A DNA stretch of 64,000 nucleotides from Endothia cerciana (lineage: Eukaryota > Ascomycota > Sordariomycetes > Diaporthales > Cryphonectriaceae), in the NCBI GenBank assembly GCA_026119935.1, contig JALRMH010000014.1, forward strand, positions 1-64,000. Reading direction: 5' to 3'. The notes beneath the pieces are model-generated. The model did no database searches, was not told the origin of the DNA, and saw only the letters and a list, made by a program, of their open reading frames with translations. Positions 44,326-55,285 of this stretch are shown piece by piece (position 1 is the first letter of the stretch; each line of letters begins with the position of its first letter). The translations under genes were made by a program, and so were the position numbers.

Positions 44326-47300
44326 CTACCTCGCCCCGCTCTGCATCCTCCTCATCGCGTCCCGGTGCGCCTCCATGAGCTGGGTCTCGGACCTCATCCT
44401 CGCCTCGAACCTCCTGTCCCCCCTGGCCCTCTCCGCCCGCCTCGCCTCCCGCCTCGTCGCGTCCGCCTGCTTCTGGCCCATCAGGAACTGCCGCTGCACC
44501 TCGAGGTCCCGCAACACCTCCGCGTCCCACACCTGCGTCTGGTGCGGCAACAGCGAGTGGCTCGTCGATGTCCCTGGGATGCCGTAGACCGAATTGATCA
44601 GCGGCCCGCCCGCCGGCGCTGCGGCCGCCCCGTTGTGGGACTGGCGGTAGCCCCCCGCGCCAAAGCCCGCATGCGCGGCGGCCATGCCGCTGTGCAGGTT
44701 CGCCGAGGCGGACTGGTGGAGCCCGCCGCCGAGCTGGATCTGGCTGGGCAGGTCCGAGCGGCGCTGCGCGTGTGGCGCGGCGAAGCTGTTGTTGGTGTTG
44801 TTATGACCGCCTGCTGCCGTGCCGCCCTGGCCGAAGCTGCTCCGTCGCGACGTGGAGCCGCGCGCCGGGTTATTGCTGCTGCTGTGCATGGATGCCATGC
44901 TGTTGCGGCGCTCGCGGATGATCGTCCTGCGCTGGCTGAGCGGGACGTTGTCCAGGCCGTCATCGTCGTCGTCGTCGGCGGCGGGGGGCCCGTCAACCCC
45001 CGAGGTCCGGCGGCTGCTGGTATTGCTGTCCATGGGGCTCGTGGGGCTCAGGGGCCCGAGGGCCGCGGCGGTGCCGTAGTTGTGCAGCGAGCCCGCGTCG
45101 GATCCCGGGTGTGCCTGGGGAACGGGGCTCCCGCGCAGGGAGGAGTCCGGGCGGAGGGCGTGGTTCTTTGCGCGCAGGAGCATGTCCCTCTTGCCGATGA
45201 GGGTCTGCGGGCTGTTGTAGGACACGATGCCCGGCACGGGTGGCCGGGAGTGCTGTGGGCCCGCGGCCGGGATGGCACCGGGGCTGTCCGGAAGAGCTGG
45301 GGATGCGCCCAGGGGCGTGTGTCCGGCGAGAGCAGCAGCTGCAGCCTGCACGGCAGCCTGTCTGCTTTCACTGCGCGCGAAGCCCTCGCGGCCAACGCCC
45401 TCCTCGACGATGAGGGATACCATTCTTGAAGAAAAGGCCTGCCCTGGCTCGAGAAGAGGTGAGGGCAGTGGTGAGACGTGGCCCGGGGTGCCGGTGGCCC
45501 CCATCTTCCTTGGGGAGTGGGGCGGCGACCTCGTGGGCACTCCGCCGCCGGGCACGGCGAGGTTCTGAGCAGAGGATGATCGGCTACCGGATTGGAGTAC
45601 TGACACCGTAGAGACAGACCTGGGCAGGGCCGGGGGAGGGGTGGCGTTTGCTGCAGTCTTCTGCAGCTCTACCACATCCACCGGGGCCACACGGTCCTCG
45701 ACAGGCCCCGGCATGTTCAACCCATCCGGCACTGGAGCCTCGGCATGGCTCAGGTGCTTAACCCATTCGTTGGTCCGGTATGACAGAGCGACCCTAGACA
45801 GCCCGCTAGGAAGATGATTCTTGGTCAGGTTCAAGGGGCCCGGGTGATCGGCCTCGGGGGATATCGACTGGCCAAGTCTCGAATCACTCTCATTCTCGAT
45901 CGTATCCGCTGCCTTCGGCTTGCATTGCTTTTCCCCGGACGCCTCCAGTTCGACTTCAGCGGAGGGGCCTGCCTTGCGGTCTCGTGTTGCCGCCGGCTCT
46001 TCGTTCAAACCACCCGTCGACGGTCTCTCCCCGGATGTCTTCTTCGCGACTGCGTCCGTGATGCCGGCCAACTCTTCACTCTCGACACCTGGGGCTTTGT
46101 CCCTGAGCTCAGCTCTGATTTCCCTGCTGACAGGTTGTTCGCCGACCAGGACTGCCGAGATATCGTCACCGCCGACCGAGCTCTCATCGTCGAACGTAGC
46201 AGCGACCGAATCACGCTCCCCACGAACGTGGATAGCCAGATCCTCCCTGCTCCCCCCGGCCCCCCTAGCAGCCATCTCCAGCTGCCTCGACATGGAATGC
46301 TGTGACAGCCTCCGGAAGAGGTTGGCCGAGCTCGCAGACAGGCGCTTGGCGAAGGAGCTCCCCCGGCTCCCTACGCTCCGTGCCTCTAGCAGTTCGTCGC
46401 TGTGGTCGGCGTGAGCCGCTATAGATGAACTGTCGTCAAGATCTCCGGCCTCGTTCTCGATGGTGGGCACCTTGAACGGCAGAGAGACCACCTGAGGTAC
46501 AGGGACATTGGGTGGCGAGCGCAACCGATCTGCAGAGCGTTCGGTATATACCCGGGCCTCCTCATCTCCGCCGATATCGTGAGATGCGGTCTCGCCCGCG
46601 ACATCTGTCTCAGGGGTCGCTGGAGCATCAAAGCCATCTACTGCCACTCGGACAGTCACCTTTCCATCCTGCTGGTCCTTAGTCATGACCAGCCCTGCCG
46701 TGACCATGGCCTTCGGAGGAATAGTGGGCTGGTCCTCGGCGTCGCGTGACAACTCAGCCAGCTCGATATGCCCGCCGTCAACAACCGCCGAACGACCTGT
46801 GAACGTCGTGGCGCTCGGGCTGTTCAGAATCCTCTTCTCGCTCTCCGCGTCCCCCAACCCGGAGTCGTGGGCTGTGTGCACGCTCGGCGGCCTCATTGTC
46901 TTCGGATCGCCGTAGACCGCATCCCAGTCGCGCCTCTCGCGGGCATTCCTGCGCTCGATGTCCCGCCCCACGTCCTCTTCCTCCTTCTGCAGGGCAGCCA
47001 GGTCCTCCCGGCGGCCTGCCTCCTTCCGAGCGCGCCGTTCCTTGATGGTCTTCCACACCCTCATCTGCGACATGACCCCGCAGAGGGTGATGATGACGGT
47101 GACGGCCTGCTCGACGCGGATACCTCTGGTCAGGGGGTAGGTGTCCGCACCAAGCGGGAACAGGTTGCCGTTCAGGTCCCAGATCCAGGCCCAGTACTCC
47201 TTCAGGCCGGCACGGCTGAAGCAGTCGATGCCGATGACCGTTGCCGTGGCGCCGCTGAAGGAGATGCACCCGATCATGAGATAGGCCCTCGTCCTGCGGC

Positions 47301-48134
47301 TGAAGAAGGCAGCCAGGCCCGCGCCGGAGAAGACGCAGATGAAGATGGCGTTGCCTGCGCCGCCGGAGCCGAGTAGACCTCCCGCCCTGAGGGTCAAGAG
47401 CCACATGGAGAGGCAGAAGCCGCCCAGCAGGCACGCGAGGCACTCGAGGATGTCCTGGAATATGAGGGAACCACCACCCAGCAAGGCTCCGGATCCGGCC
47501 GTCGCGACCACGTAGGCACCCTGGACAGCCTTGCTGACCGGCGGGTCCATCACGTAGACGATGAGCACCGTGACGCCAAGGGCCGCGAGGTAGGCCACCG
47601 AGAGGAAACAGTGGAGCCAGCGCGTCTTGATGCCGACGAGTGCGTACGCAGCCCCGGAGGCTATCAGAAGGACACCCGCGACGGAGAAGCCGGGAGTTAC
47701 CTCCGGCTGCAGAGGAAGATCACCGGCGGCTATCGTGACTAGCGCCGAGGTTAGAAGTCTTGTCAGAGGCTCAAGGGCCAGCAGGGAGGTTAAGACTCAC
47801 TGTTGAAGAGCGTGCTGTTGAGGGAGCTCGTCGGGGTGGCAGAGGCGATCGACGAGGCCGTGGGGGCTGTGGACGACCCGATGGACGTGCTAGAGGTACC
47901 CGAGGTGATGGAACCCATTCCAGCCGCCGAGGTGGTTGATACGGACGCAGACGCAGAGCTGTCGTCGCTGGTTGCGGTCGATGAGGCGGAAGCGGAGTCT
48001 GTTGATGTGACAGACTCCGTGCTTGTGTCCTCCTGTCGTGGGGATGGCCGCACGACGCCAGCAAGGGCGATGTTCAGGCACAAGAACAGGGCCAGGAGGG
48101 CCCATATTCTCTGAGCCGCGGCGGAAGCCCTCAT
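44326..48134 (-). CDS. Large DUF4203/TMEM198-type multi-pass membrane protein
   Basis: Two exons on the minus strand, 48134-47801 and 47738-44326 (62-base intron with CTTCTAAC branch), give 1248 residues. Residues 1-26 are a signal peptide (MRASAAAQRIWALLALFLCL). A Ser/Thr-rich external segment follows to about 110. Some seven hydrophobic spans lie between about 120 and 340, including FSVAGVLLIASGAAYALVGI, ALGVTVLIVYVMDPP, GSLIFQDILECLACLLGGFC and NAIFICVFSGAGLAAFFSRR. This is the DUF4203 (TM7S3/TM198-like) domain. A charged stretch near 345-390 and about 850 residues of disordered Ser/Pro/Glu-rich tail follow. The tail ends in a basic coiled coil (LRDLEVQRQFLMGQKQADAT) near the C-terminus. 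It probably sits in the secretory pathway or plasma membrane with a cytosolic tail. The biochemical role of the family in fungi is not known to me. Confidence 0.88.
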
Positions 48135-51100
48135 CTTGTGTAGATAGAGAGGCGGTCCGATGCTCTCCCCCGGCTTCCTCACAACGACCTGAGTCCGTTT
48201 TCGCCCGGGGGGAGATAAACTTCCGTGGGGGGTTGGTGGGAGGAGTCCTATAACGTTGTGTGACGAGTCGAATGCATCCTCCACACACAGCACAGGTCTG
48301 AGGAAGAGAGGGTCAGGCTGAGCCGGTTGTGATGAACGGGAATCCTCGTTCCAGCCTGTTGTGTGGTACGAAACGAATATGTTCGGACGGGTGGAGGGGC
48401 CTGAGGGTAATGTGGAGGAACTGGGTTGAGTTTTCAGCCCACCGGGGTTGCAAGGGGGATCTCCGGTTGAGATCGTAGGTGACGATGGCCTTGTCCTTGA
48501 CGTATAAACTCGGGTGCAACCGAGCGTCCCAAGTCAACAAGTCGAGTGGACGAGGCTCAGGGGCTAGGGTAAGGAATGAGACCGTCAAGCAGCAGCTAGG
48601 CTGCCCGGAGACGGAAACGATTGGCGATCAAGCGCCGGGAGGAGAGAGAGACAAGAAAGCTTGAGAGCTCCCCGAGACTAGAGGGGGCCTTGGCCAGAGG
48701 CTAAATTTTTTTTTTTTTTTTTTCTGGTTCAAGATGGCGGGACCGTGGTGTAGTGGTAACGCAGCCCGGAGGAGGAGGAGGAGGAGGAGGAGGAGGAGGA
48801 GGAGAAGGGAGGCGAGCCGTCCTCTCTGGCAATGCCACCCTGATGCCACGACGGGACTCGCAGAGGTGGACGGTGGGTGTCTCGCACATTTGGAGGTGTG
48901 ATATCGAGCACCCGCAGCAATCTCGACCTGATCCCCTGGCCTCATCCCATCACTGGCGGGTGGGACATGGTCTGATGCTTGCCTGTCCGGTCCGGGAGTA
49001 CTATGTACATAGTATATGGGATGGACGGCGAACGGTGGGTCCCACAGGCACGAGCCCGGCCCTGGGGCTTGCCTGGCCTCGTACGAATTAGGTCGTGCCG
49101 GCTAAGCTGGCGCCTTCGAGGTTGCATTCATATGCCTGGACTTTCTCGTGTGCGTCTGCTTTCGTACAATCGTCTCCCGTCCTGTCGACCCCGGCCACAT
49201 CATGCTCACCCGACTGGTGCAGCTGGTACCGCACGGGGGGGGTGGTATCAGTGGGAGACGTAGGAGATTAGCCAGCAGCAAGGACGGAACAGGAGATGCA
49301 AGATCGGCATGGTGGAGGGCGCCAGGGCGGGATGGAAATCAAGTTTCCACAGTACGGCGATGATGGGGGCAGGCCAGGACAGACAGGCCACAAGGCCGAG
49401 GCCGGAAGGGGCAGGGCTCTGGAGCGCCTGGAGCTTGGGCCCCCAGGCCAAACGAAGCCATGTGGGAAAATGAAGACGGAAAAAACGATCGGGGACGAGC
49501 AACAACTCGTCGCACGCAGACTAACTTGTCGCCCATGGTGTGTACGTCGGGTCGTTGCCCGGCAGGGATCCACGCAGCACCCGTCTTTGCCGGAGATTGA
49601 CATGGGTTACATTGCATATCCGGGACCTGCAGCTAGGAAAAGTCCGCGAGGATCTGCTATTATTCAGACCACTTCTGCATGCAGATTGGGTGGGCTGGCC
49701 ATACGCAGTACTGCACGCACGCATGCGTTATTGCGTGGTCCATGCCGACTGGCCCGTCGTGCCCTCCCATCAGAGACAAGGCTGTGTCGGCCCCTCCAAT
49801 CTGTCCATGCCTCAAAACTTGATTAAAAGCACGCCACAGCAATTCATGCGCCTGCATCATCATGACGCCCCCCCCCGCCCTTCGCAGCCTCAGGGGCAGC
49901 AGCCATCTCGGCACCAAGCCCTACCGGTATTGATTGAGGTCCGCCGGCGTCCAGTCTCGGGCTCTGCAGCTGCAGCCGCCCTGGGCCGTCCTCAACACGA
50001 ACGGCCGGGCGGTGCGTTCATACTTGGCACACACAGTACTTACAGTACTATATCTCGCCGCACCACGCGTGTAGGCGACACGCAGCAGATCTGCAGCCGA
50101 GACCACCTACAAGAGCCCATGGTAGCGTAGCAACGGCTGTCGCTCTGGGACGGTCCGCCCGCCAACCAAGCATTCCAGTGCTCCGAGGGCGGGGTTTAGA
50201 AAACCACCTGGCGGGGAGCTGTTACGGCCGTTCTCGTCGTGTCGTCTATGTCCGGTTGCACGGTAGGGCAACACATATCAGGTCTCGTCTCATGCTTGTG
50301 TTCCAGGAGCCGCTCATCGCACAACGGCAGCTCTCATCAGCCCGCGACATCTCCTCTGCGAGGGTCCGCCCCACTCGTCGTCGGTGGGCCTGCCAGGGCC
50401 TGTAGAGCTGGGCAAGAATAGCAGCAGGCAATAAAATGACCCTCCCTCCCTCATACATAGGAATACTCCATCATCATGCGCCCAGGAACTTTCTTTTGGA
50501 AGGTTGACCCAGATGTTCGGCCCCGTCTCCTTGGCTGCGGCTGTGTCACCCTCACTCCAGGCGTTGGCCATGTGGCATACGAGGCTCAAAAGGGGCGGCT
50601 AAACCTTGTGCGGTTGGGTCACGGCCGGCCTGTGACAATCTCTCCACCACGTCTGCCAGGCGACTGACTGATACTGAGCGGGCTCAGGAGATCGAATCCG
50701 GCTGTGCAAGATTTACCCATCACCATGGGGAAGCAACGGGGACCGACACCAGCCCTCGGACAGGTTCGTTCACCTGGCCCAGATACGCGTCCCACCTGTG
50801 GTGTGAGACTGGGCTGCAGTGGCCCGCTGGCACAGCTGGCCCAACGAGATTATGCACCTCCGGCGCAGGAACAACAGGCAAACGACACAGGAGATACATA
50901 GTACAGCGAGGGCCCTCAGCGTATGCGATCGATGGTAAAAGTCAAGCGCGGACACGGGACACAGCTCCGACGGTGGTAGACTGACAGGCGTGCCGCTAGA
51001 TCCGCTCCGGAAGTGCTGTGACTGCTGATCACCACCTTGGGGTCTTGATCACCTACCTTCACATGCTTTCCCGCTCTTCTCAATCTACACTTTCCAGGAT

Positions 51101-51501
51101 CATGAAAAGCCTATAGCTGAAAATAATACAGAAAAGGTGTCTTTGTGCTGCCATGGGACAAACCATCTCAATGCCTAGGATGATAGCCCTATGGGTTGGT
51201 TGGATGCTGTGTCAAGGTTAAGACCTCAGACCTCATCGCCGAAGGAGAGAGGCCATAAAGATACCCACCAGGAATCCTCAAACAACCTGATTACCCAATT
51301 GAAGCCTTACATAATGAATAAATGGGTGAGCTAACCCCGCGCCGATCAGGAGGGACGACTACCTGCACACCAGCCTTCCGGTGCGCTGGACGGGATGATG
51401 GATCTTCGTTCTATATCGCGGTGGGAATGTGTGGTCGATTCACCGCCTCGTTTGCCGGGGCCTCTTCTCCTCCATCCCGTTGGAACGCTTATGAGTAAGT
51501 C
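48135..51501. other. Intergenic region with microsatellite, no recognised gene
   Basis: Open frames are short and not family-like. It contains a T20 run at about 48704-48723, a truncated tRNA-like string at 48739-48767 and a GGA tract at 48769-48804. The rest shows no gene I can support. Confidence 0.5.
48769..48804. repeat. GGA trinucleotide microsatellite
   Basis: About twelve GGA units abutting a tRNA-like 5' half. Confidence 0.9.
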
Positions 51502-53262
51502 TCATGGGTTGATTATGAAAAAGTCGTACAGGGGGCGGTGACTGAAGATCACTCGCTGCCTGGCGCGAAGGAAGTCGGGGTCCAAGACCGAGCGCACGAA
51601 TTCCAGGCCTGGTTGCATCTCTAATAGTCCCCGAGTTATGGTTGCAAACCTAGATATAAATTCTTCCACCTGCTGGAACCTCTTGTCTGGGTCCATTTCT
51701 CGATAAACGCACCTGGAAACCGTTCGGAAACACTGTCGGTCGTCAGAAGCTGTTGGAGCCGCCCGATCGAGAGAACTACCCACAGGAAAACCCCTTCAGC
51801 CTTTATTGTGATTTCGTTGATCAGACGGATGTGTTGTCCGACCGAAAAGGACGTAAAATGGTCATGCTCCATGAGGCGCTCGGTGACCAGTTTCTGGACA
51901 TCTTTGCGTGTCGTTTTGTGCAGCCGTAGACGTTTCCGAGCGGGAAACATTTGCGTGAAGGGGTAGTCCTCTCGGCTTGAGACACAGGTTTTGACTCCAG
52001 GGTTGTATGTGTTCCACGTTCTCACACTTATCGCAAGACTATAGTGTTCACTTGTGTTTGCAATTCATCCAAGCCGTCGATGAGGAGGGATATTCAGAGG
52101 TCCTCCGTAAAGTGCGGGAGCTTGATGACGTACTCCAGAGAGAGAATGATATCTCGGGCCGGGATCTTAAGTCGAGGGCAGCCTAGACCATTATAAAACA
52201 ATGTCTTGCGTCGAGAGAAGAGCCGGGAGTTCCAGTACTCGGGAAATACTCTCTGAATGAGGCCCGGAGCTTCAGTCAAAATTTGCTGCAGGAGTGTCCA
52301 CACGAGACCCTCGAACTCGTTTTCAAGCTGAGTCGTATATGCTTCCTTCCATGTATAGACCCTGGCTCTGACGAGACGCTTCTGGTCATGGGACGCCCAT
52401 CGTTGCAGCTGCTTCTCGGTATCTCTGGAGCTGTCGATAAGCTTCATAAGGGCACTCTTCCCACTCCCTGGCCCCCCAGCGATATGGTATATACCATTGC
52501 CATGGCTCGACCGGTTCTTGAAGGATAGCGCCAGCTCAGAGTGCCCGTCAAGGATGGCATCGTCGGAGACGAACAATTGGAAGGTGTCTGCGGCGGCGCT
52601 CTCCATCTGTCTTCGTCTTTCATTCATGCCATCGAATTCTAAGGCTTGCAAAGATCCACGCGAGGTTCTCATCCTCGGGGGAAGAAAACGAATCGGATGC
52701 TTTGAGATCAAGCATGGACCACAGGCAGTCCAGCTCTGGTCCCTCCGATTGTTGGATAAGCGTATCGGCGAGTTCACGGATTTCTCCCAACTCCTTCGAA
52801 TAGACCTGAACGACGTGGAGAGGATATCGAAACGTTGGCCGGTCTCAAGCCTGGGTGTTGAACATGGTTAATTACTTAACACATAATGATACCGCAGTAA
52901 TGCTACTTTCTCAACATACCGGAACTAGGAATCACTGAGCTCTAGCCTGCATGTCTCCCATTCCTGGCGAAGGCCATCGATTATGCCCTTCTGCCATATG
53001 GTCTGTACGGTAGCCCGTATCACTTCTGTCAGGGTCCACTTTCTAGCAGCCTCCACGACATCATCGAGTAGAGCTCTGTTCATGTGCTTCCCGAGGAGGT
53101 GCTTCGGATAGTCTCCCTGACAATTCCTGATAGCGTTGACCTCAGCCTTGCCCAGGAGGGTAGCACTCTGTGTGCCCAGCGTCTCGCAGGTCTTGGCGGC
53201 CTGTAGTAGGCTCTCTTCGGCGTCGTGTTCTGGTGCATCTTTCGTAACTGGGGGGGGGGGGG
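51502..53262 (-). pseudogene. NACHT (STAND/NLR-like) NTPase relic
   Basis: Minus-strand remains of a fungal NACHT NTPase, the class used in allorecognition and immune-type signalling. A first piece (about 53262-52936) is a helical N-terminal linker (SLLQAAKTCETLGTQSATLL onward, then VQTIWQKGIIDGLRQEWETC) that ends in a stop. The next piece (52777-52094) carries the P-loop GGPGSGKSALMKLI and the segment QLENEFEGLVWTLLQQIL. An in-frame TGA at 52094-52096 is followed directly by Walker B ISLLIDGLDELQ. The sequence then continues with VKTCVSSREDYPFTQMF and INEITIKAEGVFLWVVLSI. Another frame change near 51780 gives a final part ending FSHRPLYDFFIINP. Domain order is normal, so this is one gene broken by a stop and at least two frame changes. 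Confidence 0.75.
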
Positions 53263-53362
53263 GGGCGATGCTGCAATGCTTGATCGCAAGTCCTTGAGTC
53301 TTATGTCGATTCTTGTCTTTAATAAGCCTTGATTTGAATAAAGGACTTCAGGACAGTTCTAT
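53263..53362. other. Junction between NACHT and ankyrin relics
   Basis: Starts just after a G14 run (about 53250-53263). It is the point at which coding orientation flips from minus to plus. Confidence 0.5.
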
Positions 53363-54252
53363 ATGGCTTTTCAGTCGGCTCTGTTTGCATCGCAACTGCT
53401 AGACAGTTTTGCGGCAAAGGAGCACCTGGAGTATTGGTACATCCGGAACTGTTATGGTGCTGAAAAATTGTGGCAGTCTTATCTTGTCCACAGGGTCCGC
53501 ATCGAGGACGACTCAGCAGTAGGTCGCTTCGTTGAGATTCGGGAGATTGCGAAGAGCATACAGGTTCAGATACCAGGGGCTGATTACGACGCAACCACCG
53601 ACGCTCTCTGCTGGCTGGCTTTGGAGCGAGGTTCGAATGCACCAGGCTATCGAAGCGGCTGGGCAAGCCATAGCGGGCGAGAAGACGAAACACCAAATGC
53701 GGATCTGAATCTCCTGAGCGCGGCGGCTTACTTCGGCTATACTAGCTTGGTTAAATAGTTGATACAAGCTGGTCACTCTCCCACGGATAACAATGGGTTA
53801 TTTCCTTGCGCCATGCAGCTGGCTGCTTGGGCTGGCAACACGGACGTGCTGAACCTCCTCCAGGAGCATCTGTCCGAGTCTGAGGACCACCAGTCTGGCC
53901 ACCGTACCGGGCAATGATGGGGCAAAACCGCTGGTGCCAGTACTGGTGCCGTTCAACGTGGAGACTTGGGCATGGTCCGTCTGGCTATATACCCGCCCTC
54001 TCGCGGTACACCGGACAGTATGGATTACGGTGGTCAGCCGTTCGGGCAAGTCGACCGCCTAACTGGACCAGGCTCATGCTTCCATAAAGCGCTGTGGAAT
54101 ACTCGATCCTGGGAGGTGTTTCAGTATATCAGGGCTTTTTTCAAAGACGATCCTCTCTCACGAGAGGGTGTTCGTCTTCTCGCCCACCACGCGGAGCTCG
54201 GCAACGTGGTAAAGCTTCTGCATCGATACGGCGTGGAAAATCCGTCGAATTA
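53363..54252 (+). pseudogene. Ankyrin-repeat gene relic
   Basis: A plus-strand ankyrin-type gene in pieces. The first open frame (53363-53758) ends with DLNLLSAAAYFGYTSLVK at a TAG (53756-53758). The same frame continues LIQAGHSPTDNNGLFPCAMQ and LAAWAGNTDVLNLLQEHL, typical ankyrin helices. A frame change follows near 53900, then a piece with AVQRGDLGMVRLAIYP, LTGPGSCFHKALWNTRSWEV and RLLAHHAELGNVVKLLHRYG before a stop at about 54252. It needs one stop read-through and at least one frame change, so it is decayed. It may be the C-terminal repeat part of the neighbouring NACHT gene after an inversion, or a separate gene. Confidence 0.6.
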
Positions 54253-55285
54253 AAAGAGGGCATAAATTGTGTGCTGTTGCAGTAAGTTGAACAAGCAGAC
54301 AGACTGCTGACAAGCGATTCAGGTGTTACAAGCCATCAGATTACGTGTGCGAATCATTGAGGACTGTGAATAATTTCCCTCTAATTCTATACATCATCAC
54401 TACTTGACATGTTCAATACAAGCAGAAAGGTATTAATATAATGTTGTTGTTAAATTCGACAACGTTCTTCGGACGGCGAATTCATTCTTCAGCTAATAAG
54501 TTAGCATTTTCCTCATCAAGTACTGTATAGCACCCCTCCTCCGTCCCCTTTCCGAGCGAATATCGGCCATCAAATCGCTACTTGACTGGAGTATTTTAGG
54601 GTTCCGGAATGGTGGGTCTCGGCTACCATTTTCGGAAAGCTAAACCTCAATACAGGAACTTTATATGGAATATATTACAGATCAGAGCCGGGTCTCGCCA
54701 TTGCCGCCGCCCTTACCGTCTTTGCAACCCGTTCAGCCTCATGATCTTCCAGAAATTCAGGCCTTTTGGATCCTTGTCCACTCGTCTCCCGTTGTAGATC
54801 GGATCCATTGTATGGTATCTCATAGGAAAAGTGCATAATAGGAGCAGGCGTATGCCACAGCGTCTCTGTTAATATACCAAAGGGGAAAATGACTGTGAAG
54901 AGTGACAGGGCTTGCAATGCTAATGGGAGAGCTCTTTGTAATTTTGTTTTAGATATTGTCACATTATTAGGTTGAACACAGATATATATATATGGTAGCA
55001 ACATTTTTTCCGATATGAGGCCTTTATTCAGTGTGTTCACGTATGTATTCTGGTGGTGACTCTCTATACCTCTCAATCTTACCTTGACACCCGTGCCCCC
55101 CTCCCCCCCAAAAAAGGAAGGGGGGAAAAGAATATGCGGACGACATTGGTTCACGGTCACTGTCAGCTGAACAAGCCGATTTATTCGCGCTCTTATTCGC
55201 CCAACATCTCGTGAGGCTTCTTTAGTTGTGATAACTACATCTGTGGCGTCTCTTCTTGTAAAGACCTCAGGTTTAGGATTAGGTG
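54253..55285. other. Intergenic region, AT-richer, no recognised gene
   Basis: AT-richer sequence with no coding region I can support. It includes the 3' flank of the terpene cyclase gene. Confidence 0.55.

Noticed and set aside
44365..45429. 354-codon plus-strand frame
   Set aside because: Antisense shadow of the DUF4203 gene tail; composition is Arg/Val/Gly-rich.
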